64,000 bases of DNA, taken from contig CBDANW010000003.1 in NCBI GenBank assembly GCA_965197825.1, positions 1,612,001 to 1,676,000 on the forward strand. Direction: 5' to 3'. Below are positions 1 through 8,102 of the stretch, one piece after another. Source of the stretch: CBDANW01 sp965197825. GTDB taxonomy: Bacteria; Acidobacteriota; Vicinamibacteria; Marinacidobacterales; DATDRI01. How positions within the stretch are numbered: position 1 is the stretch's first letter; every line of letters begins with the position of its first letter. The notes under the pieces are model-generated. The model was not told the DNA's origin, searched no databases, and was given only the letters and a program-made list of their open reading frames with translations. Position numbers and translations under genes: made by a program.

Positions 1-677
1 TAGCCTGCGTCTTCCGGACCCGCGTTGGCGGCGCTGCTAACGCCTTCGAAATGTTCGATGCTGTCCACGCCGAGGTCGATGACCTCCTCGACGCTCATGC
101 CTTCCGGGACGTGCGTCCAGACCTGCATATCGCGGTCTTTGGCTGCCTTGACGGCCGCCGCGTAGATCTCGGGCGGCAGACCTTCGTAGAGTTTGACGGC
201 TCGATAGCCGGTCGTGCGCTGGCTTTCGACGGCGCCGATCGCCTGCTCCGGCGTCGTCACCTGCAGGGAGGCCCCGCCCCAGATCGGTTCCGGCCCGTCC
301 ATCAGCGGCCCCGACGTATAGATGTGGGGCCCGGTGAGATCGCCGCGCTTCGCACCCGCATCGAAGATCAGCGTCCGCCCGGAACCCCAGAGGTTGCGTA
401 CGCTCGTGACGCTATTGGCGAGATACAGCACGCCTTCTTTTTCCGACCCGTAGTGAACGTGCATGTCGGCGAGGCCCGGCATCAGAGTCCTGCCCGCGCC
501 GTCGATAACGCGCGCGCCATCGACGGTGACGGTCGCATTCATTATCCGTCCCGCATCGGTCATCGTCAGCACTTGCACGTTCCGGAAGACCGAAACGACG
601 TCGTCATCCACCAGTGCGGGGGTCGCGCAGGCGGCCATCGGCAGCCCGGCAACCATTGCAGCGAGACGGTTGAACAT
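1..677 (-). CDS. Amidohydrolase family protein, partial (C-terminus beyond window)
   Basis: The N-terminal ~225 residues of a metal-dependent amidohydrolase; the frame is open to the window edge, so the C-terminal half is missing. The ATG is preceded by an AAGGAGG Shine-Dalgarno 12 bases upstream. The protein opens with a hydrophobic leader ending PMAACATP, which could be a weak lipobox or an ordinary signal peptide, so the enzyme is probably exported. The segment GLADMHVHYGSEKEG carries the first HxH metal-binding pair of the amidohydrolase barrel, after the usual small beta-sandwich (FRNVQVLTMTDAG ... VTVDGARVIDGAGRTLMPG). A later TGYRAVKLYEG stretch places the metal-bridging lysine at the expected position. 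This layout resembles imidazolonepropionase/prolidase-like amidohydrolases of heterotrophic bacteria. The substrate cannot be told. Confidence 0.85.
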   Translation of the reverse strand, partial: MFNRLAAMVAGLPMAACATPALVDDDVVSVFRNVQVLTMTDAGRIMNATVTVDGARVIDGAGRTLMPGLADMHVHYGSEKEGVLYLANSVTSVRNLWGSGRTLIFDAGAKRGDLTGPHIYTSGPLMDGPEPIWGGASLQVTTPEQAIGAVESQRTTGYRAVKLYEGLPPEIYAAAVKAAKDRDMQVWTHVPEGMSVEEVIDLGVDSIEHFEGVSSAANAGPEDAG

Positions 678-701
678 GGCGGACCCTCCTTGACCTGGAT
701 G

Positions 702-787
702 AAACGGTAAACCTCGCCCATTCCGCCCGCACCGATGGCGGCGAGGATCTCGTAATCACCCAGCTTGGTGTTGGGTGTGAGTGGCAT
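702..787 (-). pseudogene. Ser/Thr protein kinase N-terminal remnant
   Basis: About 28 codons read MPLTPNTKLGDYEILAAIGA then GGMGEVYR, the start of a Hanks-type kinase including the glycine-rich ATP loop. The frame then runs straight into the untranslated region of the amidohydrolase gene, so the rest of the kinase is gone. The same opening, almost word for word, occurs twice near 17.3-17.46 kb, so this is a degraded member of the local kinase family. No catalytic residue beyond the loop remains, and it cannot be functional. Confidence 0.75.
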
Positions 788-1008
788 GGCCCGCCCTTTG
801 AGCGCGAAAATAGCCCTGACGGATGGAAAAGTCAAGAGACTTCCTTGCGTTGAGATGGGGCCAGTTTGTCGGGAGGCTCGTCGCCCGACGTCTATTAGAT
901 GGGAACTTTTGGTCTTTATCGTCCTTGCCATCACGGCGCAAGGGGGGTGCCTTCAGCTCACATTTTTGAAAGGATGACCCCGAAAAAGGGGCAAAGCACG
1001 GCCAAAGT

Positions 1009-2072
1009 GAGCTACCCTCAGAAGGTGTGGAAATAAAGTAAAGGCGGAGTAACCTTCCGCGTCAAGGTTCGAAAGTCGAGTGCTTCCGCTGTTCAAGCGT
1101 CGGAGCGAAACGGTGAGCGAGTTGATTCCGGAGCTGTACCTGCATGGACTAGCTCACGGAGATTTCGATCTGTCGCTCCGCGGGCTTCTAGGGGAGGACG
1201 CTCCACTTTCTCCCAGCACGGTGTCGCGGCTGAAACAGAAATGGCAGGGAGAGTACGAGCAGTGGCTAGCTCGCCCACTGGAAGAACTCGAGCTCGTGTA
1301 CCTGTGGGTAGATGGCGTGTACGTGAAGGCCGGCCTTGAGAAGGACAAGGCGGCGGTGCTAGTTGCGGTTGGTGGCCTGTCCGACGGGACGAAAATCGTC
1401 CTGACGCTGGAGGCCGGGCATCGAGAATCCGAAGCGTCATGGTCGTCGCTGCTACGGAGACTGAAGAAGCGCGGTCTGAGATGTCCCCGTTTGGTGATCG
1501 GTGACGGTCATCTCGGCATCTGGGCCGCGACCCGAAACGTATTTCCAGAAGCTGAGGAACAGCGGTGCTGGAACCACCGAATCCTCAACGTACTGGACCG
1601 GATTCCGAAAAGGGACCAGGCGCAGGCCAAGCCGCTGTTGACGGCGATCCCCTACGCCACCAGCCTGCAGGAGTGCGAGACGAAGAAGGCCAAGTTCCAG
1701 GATTGGTGCTTGCGCAAGGGTCTTCCGGGGGCCGCGCACGTGCTCGACGAGGACTGGGAGCGGATGGTCAGCTTCTATTCCTTTCCCAAGCCTCACTGGC
1801 AACACCTTCGCACGAGCAACGTCGTGGAGTCACCGTTCGCTGCACTGAGATTGAGAACGGATGCGGCCAAAAGGTTCAAGAAAGTCGAGTCCGCCACTGC
1901 GACAATCTTCAAACTGCTTCTGGTTGCGGAGAAGAATTTTCGCCGGCTCAACGCACCGGAGCTGATGCGAGAGGTTCACCTGGGCGTTCGATTTGAAGAT
2001 GGAGACAGGGTAACGGAGTCGTCGAAGGTTGCTGCTGCCTGAACTTTTTTACACACCTATTGACAAGAGCTC
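1009..2072 (+). mobile_element. IS256-family element, group 1, internal-deletion copy
   Basis: Terminal inverted repeats start GAGCTACCCTCAGAAGGTGT on the left and GAGCTCTTGTCAATAGGTGT on the right. A perfect 8-bp target duplication GCCAAAGT flanks the element (1001-1008 and 2073-2080). The same element is present complete at 58287-59658 (1372 bp). This copy is 1064 bp: 308 bp are missing between the left terminal region and the middle of the transposase gene, with the junction near 1064. Because ends and target duplication are intact, the deletion derivative either transposed using transposase made elsewhere or lost the segment after insertion. Confidence 0.93.
1080..2042 (+). pseudogene. 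IS256-family transposase, 5'-truncated
   Basis: The 320 remaining residues match the C-terminal three quarters of the transposase at 58317-59561, with only one visible change (LARPLEE for LASPLEE). The first ~95 residues, including the N-terminal DNA-binding region, are lost in the internal deletion. The mutator-type catalytic core remains: LVYLWVDGVYVKAG gives the first Asp, VIGDGHLGIWAA the second, and the HLRTSNVVESPFAALR stretch the C-terminal Glu. The only available start is a fortuitous GTG and the natural start is gone, so an active protein is unlikely. Confidence 0.9.
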
Positions 2073-2147
2073 GCCAAAGTAACCCGATGAAGCAGAAAAA
2101 GTCCTTAGACTTGTTACTGGTAACTCTTGTTTTTGGAGGGAGTTAAT

Positions 2148-2224
2148 TGGTAGCGGGGGGCGGACTCGAACCGCCGACCTAAGGATTATGAGACCTTCGC
2201 TCTAACCGCCTGAGCTACCCCGCC
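2148..2224 (-). tRNA. tRNA-Met (CAT)
   Basis: The reverse complement folds as a 77-nt cloverleaf. The acceptor stem is GGCGGGG/CCCCGCT (the first pair is G-U), the D arm is GCTC/GAGC, the anticodon loop CTCATAA has anticodon CAT, and the T arm GGCGG/CCGCC carries TTCGAGT. Discriminator A and an encoded CCA end follow. The CAT anticodon is shared by elongator Met, initiator Met and lysidine-modified Ile tRNAs. There are not three G-C pairs at the base of the anticodon stem, so it is not the initiator; elongator Met is preferred. A group 1 IS lies 75 bp downstream of its 3' end. Confidence 0.93.
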
Positions 2225-2329
2225 ACAAGTGTCGGCTGTGTAACTAGATCCTCCGGTAAGTCGGCCGAAATTTCAAGCGCTGCGACCTGTGCAGGTGTGT
2301 CGATCGGTAACCGGCAGTTTTACATAATC

Positions 2330-2347
2330 TTGGCAAACGTTTGCCAA
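2330..2347. promoter_or_regulatory. 18-bp perfect palindrome, operator-like
   Basis: TTGGCAAACGTTTGCCAA is its own reverse complement with a central CG, the form of LacI/GalR-family operators. It lies about 70 bp upstream of the ribbon-helix-helix antitoxin gene and about 105 bp upstream of the divergent tRNA. No regulator of the LacI family is in the window, so the cognate protein is unknown. Confidence 0.45.
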
Positions 2348-2416
2348 ACGGGAAATTGTGAAGATAGGTAACAAGAAAGCGCGGCGCTTGCGGGAGCGGC
2401 TTTCTTTTGCACTACA

Positions 2417-2692
2417 ATGAACTTCATGAGCAAACCAATGGACTCCGAATTGACGGTTCGGCTACCCACAGAACTGCGCCAAGCGCTGGACCAAGCGTCG
2501 AAGAAGATGAACCGGAAGAACGGTGAGATCGTCCGCATCGCCCTCGGTCAGTTTCTGGGAGTGATGCCCGGAACCACCGAGAAGCCCATAGAGCGAGTGC
2601 GGGGTCTCATCGGATCTCTAGAGTCCGGAATCGCGGACCTTGCTGAACAGCACCGCGCCTACGTACTCAAGTCGCTCAAGAATGCCCGCTGA
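2417..2692 (+). CDS. Ribbon-helix-helix (CopG-like) antitoxin
   Basis: A 91-residue protein whose N-terminal ~45 residues read ELTVRLPTELRQALDQASKK then MNRKNGEIVRIALGQFL, a short beta strand followed by two helices as in CopG/MetJ-Arc repressors. The remaining half is charged and could wrap a toxin. ATGs at 2417, 2426 and 2438 are all possible; none has a clear ribosome-binding site. The stop codon overlaps a downstream ATG at 2682, the usual arrangement of an antitoxin-toxin pair, but the downstream frame is short and broken. It probably binds its own promoter, and the palindrome at 2330 is one candidate site. Confidence 0.65.
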   Translation: MNFMSKPMDSELTVRLPTELRQALDQASKKMNRKNGEIVRIALGQFLGVMPGTTEKPIERVRGLIGSLESGIADLAEQHRAYVLKSLKNAR

Positions 2693-2813
2693 GATTCTCC
2701 TACTCTTCCTCAGCGGTGGCGTGGCGCTTGGTCCCGGCGACGACGATCGTCTCGCTACGGCGTGCCCCCCTTCAATTCGTGGCGGGCTCGGGCGTAGGTG
2801 GGGGGCATCATGA
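2682..2813 (+). pseudogene. Possible toxin remnant after RHH antitoxin
   Basis: A 43-codon frame starting MPAEILLLFLSGGVALG overlaps the antitoxin stop by 11 bases. The opening resembles the first strand of a PIN-domain VapC (normally MxxxILLDTSxLVALL), but the invariant Asp-Thr-Ser is absent and the frame ends soon after. Position and the first residues are the only support; it may be a VapC wrecked by small deletions, or not a gene. Confidence 0.25.
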
Positions 2814-2834
2814 CAAACAGGGTTGCGCGACACC

Positions 2835-3818
2835 TCAGTTTCGATCCCCCAATCCGTGCTCTTGCTGGCACAGATTGCAAAACGTGGGTGGCGCGATGTT
2901 GTCCACATTGTGGCGCACCGCCTCGAGTGTCTGGAGATAAGCGTAAATCGCCTTCAAATCCTCGTCGGTCATGCCTCGGAAGTAACCCCAAAGCATGACC
3001 GGGTTTATCTGCCGTCCGCCAGGATTGCCCGTATGCATGACCTGCAGAAAGAGTTCCTCATTATAATGGGGAATTCCCGAGGCGTCGGGCGTCAGATTGG
3101 CGCTGTTTACTTTGCCCCAAGCGCCTACCAGGGCTCGCCCGCCTGCGAACTCCAGGCCTGGAATGTAGTGCCCTTGCTCGTCGATCGGCGAGTGGCAGTC
3201 GGAGCACGTTGCCAAGCTCACGAGATACTTTCCCCGCTCGACCGGGTCGGACATGTCCGGTTCGAGAGCGCGCAGAGCCGTGGTGAGCGGCCGTAACGCG
3301 TCCTGTAAAGGTTCGGGAGCCGGCGTCGGTGGTACTTCCTTGCGCACCGGCGGTATCGAGCGAAGATAGGCCACCAGCGAATCCAGATCCGCATCGGTGA
3401 TGGCGCGGTAAAAAGGCCATGGCATTCCGGGAAACAGCACGCGGTCGTCGTGGCCGATGCCGTTACGGAGCGCGCGTTTGATCTGCTCGTCGGTCCACGT
3501 CCCGGCGCCGGTCTCCTCGTCGGGCGTGATGTTGGGGACATTGAGGGGATAAGGAACGAGCTCGTCGGGAAACGGTCCTCCCGCTCCCTCCGTGCCCGGG
3601 ACCACCGATAGGTCCGGCGACTCGTAATCCAGCTCACCGTGGCAGGCGAAGCAAAACATGACGTTGTTCGCCAGATACTCCCCCCGCTCCAGACTGACCG
3701 GGCTCACTGTGGCGGGGGCTTCCGTCGCGGTTTCCTCGGGCTCATCGCTGGGCGCGCAACCGAAACCGGCGGCGAGAAGCAGCACCACGCCAGCCAGAGC
3801 CGATCTTCGCACCGACAC
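2835..3818 (-). CDS. Diheme c-type cytochrome lipoprotein
   Basis: A 327-residue exported protein. The leader MSVRRSALAGVVLLLAAGFG ends in a lipobox followed by Cys21, so it should be lipid-anchored. Two class I cytochrome domains follow: CFACH near residue 56 and CSDCH near residue 209, with distal methionine candidates in FPGMPWPF and NPVMLWGY. Each domain ends with the typical LxSLVAYLRS / LKAIYAYLQT helix. A proline-rich linker (PPTPAPEP) joins them. This arrangement is found in electron-transfer subunits of membrane-associated dehydrogenases and cytochrome c peroxidase relatives. No partner dehydrogenase is adjacent, and an IS256-family element sits 33 bp upstream of the start, so its native promoter may be displaced. 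Confidence 0.88.
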   Translation of the reverse strand: MSVRRSALAGVVLLLAAGFGCAPSDEPEETATEAPATVSPVSLERGEYLANNVMFCFACHGELDYESPDLSVVPGTEGAGGPFPDELVPYPLNVPNITPDEETGAGTWTDEQIKRALRNGIGHDDRVLFPGMPWPFYRAITDADLDSLVAYLRSIPPVRKEVPPTPAPEPLQDALRPLTTALRALEPDMSDPVERGKYLVSLATCSDCHSPIDEQGHYIPGLEFAGGRALVGAWGKVNSANLTPDASGIPHYNEELFLQVMHTGNPGGRQINPVMLWGYFRGMTDEDLKAIYAYLQTLEAVRHNVDNIAPPTFCNLCQQEHGLGDRN

Positions 3819-3851
3819 CTCCAGATCAATCCCTCCTTGCCCGCGGAGATA

Positions 3852-5322
3852 GGGGATGTCCCGCCGGATGTTGAATTTGGGGTAGCGGCGGCTCCTTGGC
3901 CGGCCTAAGAATTAGGTCTGCCAATAAACCGTCTCCAGAGGGGGACAAGGAGCCACCAATGCCTAGGAAATCGAAGAAGCCAGTAAGAAAGCAAACGCAC
4001 TCGCCTACGGGCAAGGTAGTTGGCCAAGTCGGTCAGATACTGCTACCGATGATAGCTGGGATCGCGGCCACGAAGGCGGATCTGACGGAATGGGTGTACG
4101 AGCAAGGACTGACAGCTCTGCACCTACTGCTCAGAGAGGACGCCGAGGAGATCGCGGGGCTCAAGGGCAAGCACGAGAAGGAGCGAACTCATAACCACTG
4201 TGGGAGCACGAACGGAGAGCTGAGCTTCGGTGGTCGTCGCATCCAAGTGTCGCGACCTCGAGTTCGCTCGAAGTCGGGCGAGGAGGCGTCGCTTCCACAC
4301 TTCGAAGCCTTCCGCGAGGAAGACCCGCTTCCAGAGCGAGTGTTGAATCAGATCTTGGTGGGGGTATCGACCCGAAATTACGAATCGAGTCTGGACAAAC
4401 CCGCGGCCAAGTTGAAGTCTCGTGGCACGAGTAAGAGTGCCGCCAGCCGTCACCTCGTGAGCCAGACGACTAAGAAGCTCGAGGAATACCTGTCTCGGCG
4501 GCTAGAGGAGTTCGAGCTTGCGGCACTGATGCTGGATGGCCTTGAGGTGGCCGGACAGACCGTCGTCGTAACTCTCGGTATCACAATAGATGGAACGAAG
4601 GTGCCCCTGGGTATATGGCTGGGCTCGACGGAGAACTCTCGGGTGTGCACCGCGATGTTGCAGGACCTTCTCGAGCGAGGCTTGCGCGTCGATGAGTCGA
4701 TTCTCTGCGTAGTGGACGGAGGCAAAGGCATCCGCAAGGCACTCGTCGATGTTTTGGGGGACCTCGCGGTCATCCAAAGGTGCCAGATCCATAAACTCCA
4801 GAATCTTCGCTCGTACCTTCCCAAGTCTCGTCACGCCTACGTGCTCCAGACGATGAAGGAAGCCTACAAGTGCAAGAGTGCCGACAAGGCGCGCAAGCGA
4901 CTTCAGGCATTGGTGTCGTGGCTCGAGCGAAACGGCTACGACGAAGCTGCCGGAAGCCTTCGTGAAGGGATGGAAGAGACACTCACGGTCGTGAAGCTCG
5001 CGCTGCCCGCCTTACTTCGCCAGTCTCTTGCCACGACGAACGCCATTGAGAATCTCAACGGAACCATTCGCAGAGTATCGAGAAACGTCAAGCGTTGGTA
5101 GAGTCCTTCCATGGTTCGCCGATGGACCGCTCTTGGCGTCGTCACCGCGCAGAAAAAGTTCCGGCGTATCAAAGGCTATCGCCATATGGGCGCTCTCGTT
5201 CACGCGCTTAGAAGCAAACAGAAATCTCTTGACAGCGATGAGTTTGCTGCCTAAGAGTATTCACAGGTGCCGCCGCTACCCGACCAAATTCAACAGCGGC
5301 CGGGACATCCCACGGAGATATA
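3852..5322 (+). mobile_element. IS256-family element, group 2, copy 1
   Basis: A 1471-bp element with ends GGGATGTCCCGCCGGATGTT (left) and, reversed, GGGATGTCCCGGCCGCTGTT (right); the repeat continues through TTGAATTTGG and GGTAGCGGCGGC. The 8-bp target duplication CGGAGATA is at 3844-3851 and 5323-5330. Two other copies are at 36927-39504 and 45067-49418. It inserted between the cytochrome c gene and the CapA-like gene. Confidence 0.93.
3959..5254 (+). pseudogene. IS256-family (mutator-type) transposase with amber codon
   Basis: Starts at MPRKSKKPVRKQ after a GGAGCC site. The core has ALMLDGLEVAGQTVVV (first Asp), CVVDGGKGIRKAL (second Asp), the HKLQNLRSYL stretch and TTNAIENLNGTIRR (Glu), all typical of IS256 transposases. 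An in-frame TAG at 5099-5101 replaces an AAG lysine seen in the 45.1-kb copy (KRWKSP), removing the last 51 residues. The remainder is colinear to the TAA at 5252. An active protein is unlikely unless the truncated form works. Confidence 0.9.
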
Positions 5323-5370
5323 GCAGAGACGACACTAGAAGTCCATAATTAGTGACGGCGAGCGGAGAGC

Positions 5371-5415
5371 TTATCGACGGGGCTCCGGGCGCAGGCGGGG
5401 GGAAAGAATCGCGGC
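5371..5415. repeat. Partial duplicate of the MFS gene 3' end
   Basis: TTATCGACGGGGCTCCGGGC and the following ~25 bases repeat, with a few mismatches, the sequence at 6834-6878, which encodes the last 14 codons of the MFS transporter on the minus strand. The two copies are direct repeats bracketing the CapA-like gene. Confidence 0.8.
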
Positions 5416-5461
5416 GAACGAAAGTTCTTCGTGATATCTTCCCTCTTATAGGAGGTCAGTT

Positions 5462-6805
5462 ATGACTCGCTTCTTTCTCATCCTTTTCCTCGCCACAGCG
5501 ACATTCGTTTCGGGGCAGTCGACGGAGCGTTACACCATGGCGCTCACCGGAGACTCCATCATCACGCGCAAGCTCTCGGTCTACGAAGAGCCCCAGTTTC
5601 TCGAGATGATCGAGCTGATCCGGAGCGCCGACGTCGCGTTCACGAACGTCGAGATTCTCTTCCACGACTACCAGTCGTACCCCATGGCGTCGAGCAGCGG
5701 AACCTATATGAGAGCGCAACCGGAGCTCGCGAAGGAGCTCGCCTGGGCCGGATTCGATCTGGGCTCTCTGGCCAACAACCACTCGGGCGATTGCGGCCCA
5801 CCGGCGATGCTCCTCACGGAGAAATATGTCCGCGAGGCAGGCATCACCGGCACCGGGATCGGGAAGAGTCTCGCGGAAGCCCGCGAAGCCAAGTTTCTCG
5901 AGACGACGAACGCCCGCATCGCGTTTATCTCTGTCGCGTCCACCTTTCCCGACCACGCGATGGCAGGCGCCTCCCGAGACGATACTCTCCCGCGGCCTGG
6001 GCTCAACCCCTTGAAACATCAGATCACCTACCGCGTGAGCCGTGAGCGTCTCGAAGCCCTGCGCGGCACGATGGAAGAGCTTTCGATGAATCCCCCCGAG
6101 GAAGGCGACTCCTTGACGTTCCTCCGATCCGAATTCGTCGCAGGCGATCCGGCCGATGTGATCACGGAGCCACACGCGGGGGATATGGCGGCGATCGCCA
6201 TGGTCGTTCGCAACGCCTCTCGGCAGGCCGACTACACCATCGTGACGATCCACGCGCACGAGGGCGACAAGAGCCGTTTCGTCCCGGCACAGTTTCTCGT
6301 CACGTTCGCGCGGGCGATGATCGACGAGGGTGCGGACGTCTTCATCGGACACGGGCCTCACGTCTTGCGCGGGATCGAGATCTATCGAGGGAAGCCGATT
6401 TTCTACAGCATCGGAGACTTTATGTTCCAAAACGAGACGCTTCAGAGACTCCCTCACGAAAACTATGCCCGTTACGAGCTGGGAGACGACAAAGGGCTTG
6501 CGGACTTCACCGATGCACGTTACCAGAACGGCACTGTAGGCCCTCCCGCCACGCCCGAGTACTGGGAGTCCGTCGTCGCCATGCCCGTGTTCGAAGGTGA
6601 CACGCTGGTGGAGCTGCGGCTCCACCCGATCTCGCTCGGGTTCGGAACAGCTCGAACGGTGCGCGGGCACCCGATGTTCGCGGACGAGGCGCTGAGCCGC
6701 AAGATCATCGACGACCTGAAACGACTCTCCGAACCCTTCGAAACGGAGCTCGACTACGTGGACGGCATCGGCGTCGTCCGCCTGTCGACACGTACGAGCG
6801 ATTGA
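5462..6805 (+). CDS. CapA-family (poly-gamma-glutamate synthesis-like) metallophosphatase
   Basis: 447 residues with an N-terminal signal peptide (MTRFFLILFLATATFVSG). The metallophosphatase fold is visible in order: TMALTGDSIITRKL (residues ~24-37), SADVAFTNVEILF, FDLGSLANNHSGDCG (the asparagine-histidine motif), IAFISVASTFPDH, YTIVTIHAHEGDKSRF, GADVFIGHGPHVLRGIEIY and PIFYSIGDFMFQ. CapA/PgsA proteins act at the membrane in poly-gamma-glutamate capsule production, but the family also includes exported phosphoesterases. No capB or capC neighbour is present, so a capsule role is not supported by context. A strong ribosome-binding site (AGGAGG, 6 bases before ATG) fixes the start. Flanking direct repeats suggest it entered between copies of the MFS gene end. 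Confidence 0.88.
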   Translation: MTRFFLILFLATATFVSGQSTERYTMALTGDSIITRKLSVYEEPQFLEMIELIRSADVAFTNVEILFHDYQSYPMASSSGTYMRAQPELAKELAWAGFDLGSLANNHSGDCGPPAMLLTEKYVREAGITGTGIGKSLAEAREAKFLETTNARIAFISVASTFPDHAMAGASRDDTLPRPGLNPLKHQITYRVSRERLEALRGTMEELSMNPPEEGDSLTFLRSEFVAGDPADVITEPHAGDMAAIAMVVRNASRQADYTIVTIHAHEGDKSRFVPAQFLVTFARAMIDEGADVFIGHGPHVLRGIEIYRGKPIFYSIGDFMFQNETLQRLPHENYARYELGDDKGLADFTDARYQNGTVGPPATPEYWESVVAMPVFEGDTLVELRLHPISLGFGTARTVRGHPMFADEALSRKIIDDLKRLSEPFETELDYVDGIGVVRLSTRTSD

Positions 6806-6833
6806 GCGGGAAGCCACTCCGGTTGCTGGGCCT

Positions 6834-8060
6834 TTATCGACGGGGCTCCGGGCGCAGGCGGGCGGAAAGAAGCGCTGCGATCGCGACGATGACGGCGGCC
6901 GCGTAAAACGGCACCTCGGTACTGACGTATTGGAAAACCGCACCTGCCCACAGGGGTCCCATCATCCGCGCCACACCTCCGAAGGCTTGTTGTACTCCCA
7001 TGAGCTGGCCGAGCTGATCCTTTCCGCCACGTCGGGAGAGCAGTCCGGTCGTCGAAGGGAAGAGAAGCGCCTGCCCTATTGGAACGAGTGCCATGACCAG
7101 GAGCAACACAGCGAATCGGCTCGGCAAGGGGTAGCTGGCCAGACCGATCGCCATTAGGACGGCCCCCAGAAGCATGACGCGAACCTCGCCGAGCGCTTGC
7201 ACGAGATAGCCGAGCACACCGGCCCGCATCATCACGGAGATCGTTCCCAGGAAAAAGAAGACGAAGCCGATGTTCGACTCGCGCAAATGGAAACGCTCCA
7301 TCAGAAACAAACCCAGCACGCCGGTCAGCGAACTGAACGCCAACATGGCTACCGCGTAGATCCAGATGAGCTCGGAGGTCTCTTTTTTCGGGTAGCGAAT
7401 GGTTTCCCATATCATGGTGGCTAGCGACTTCCGTGTTGGGTCGTGAGTGGTCACGACGCCCACGTCCACCTTTTCGGTGGAAGTTTCCCAGTCACCCGCC
7501 CTCGATTCCGGAAGCCACCGCCAGGCGAAAACCAAGTTGATCGCACAAAGACCGGCGGCGAGCACGCCCGGTGCTTCGGGGCCGAGGCCGAGCAGCCAAC
7601 TCAAGGAGCCGAGCGCCGGGCCGATCATCACCCCGGCACTGGTGGCAGCAGAGAGCCACCCGAAGACCTTGGCCCGATCCTCGGGAGCGACGCTGTCGGC
7701 GACATAGGCCTGCATCACGCTGCTCGTCCCACCGCTTAAGCCTTGTACCAATCGGGAAACGAAAAGAAGCCACAGACTGGTGGCGAACCCGAAAATCAGG
7801 AAGGCGATGGCGGAGCCGGCCAATCCCAGGAGCAGTACCGGCCGCCGGCCCCACCGGTCGGAGAAACGGCCCCAAAGCGGCGAGAACGTCACTTGCGCCA
7901 TCGAGAACGCGGCGACCAACAGACCCACAACCAGCGCTCCCCCACCGAGTCGCACCGCGTAGAACGGAAGCAACGGGAAGATCATCGCATAGCCCACCAT
8001 TTGCATGAAGGCGGCCATGAAGAGAACCCAGAGCTTTCGTACGTCAGGGGCGCTTTTCAT
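6834..8060 (-). CDS. MFS transporter (drug:H+ antiporter type)
   Basis: 408 residues with about 12 hydrophobic segments. Loop 2-3 has the MFS signature GRFSDRWGRRPVLL, and its pseudo-repeat appears at SRRGGKDQLGQ in the second half. Segment 5 reads SAGVMIGPALGSLSWLLG, matching the antiporter motif C of TetA-like exporters. A basic loop of ~50 residues divides the halves. The substrate cannot be assigned; TetA-like exporters of Acidobacteria are usually annotated as multidrug efflux. It converges on the CapA-like gene with 28 bp between stops. Confidence 0.88.
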   Translation of the reverse strand: MKSAPDVRKLWVLFMAAFMQMVGYAMIFPLLPFYAVRLGGGALVVGLLVAAFSMAQVTFSPLWGRFSDRWGRRPVLLLGLAGSAIAFLIFGFATSLWLLFVSRLVQGLSGGTSSVMQAYVADSVAPEDRAKVFGWLSAATSAGVMIGPALGSLSWLLGLGPEAPGVLAAGLCAINLVFAWRWLPESRAGDWETSTEKVDVGVVTTHDPTRKSLATMIWETIRYPKKETSELIWIYAVAMLAFSSLTGVLGLFLMERFHLRESNIGFVFFFLGTISVMMRAGVLGYLVQALGEVRVMLLGAVLMAIGLASYPLPSRFAVLLLVMALVPIGQALLFPSTTGLLSRRGGKDQLGQLMGVQQAFGGVARMMGPLWAGAVFQYVSTEVPFYAAAVIVAIAALLSARLRPEPRR

Positions 8061-8102
8061 TTCAGGAAAGCCGAGGACGGGTGGTGAGCCCGAAACGGTA
8101 TT

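Noticed and set aside
51..710. A 219-codon plus-strand frame at the left edge
   Set aside because: The minus strand encodes a clear amidohydrolase with an HxH motif and ribosome-binding site; the plus frame is its shadow.
5456..6943. A 495-codon open frame on the minus strand opposite the CapA-like gene
   Set aside because: It is rich in Arg, His and Asp with no domain, and exists because of GC-biased third positions of the real plus-strand gene, which has a signal peptide, metallophosphatase motifs and a strong ribosome-binding site.
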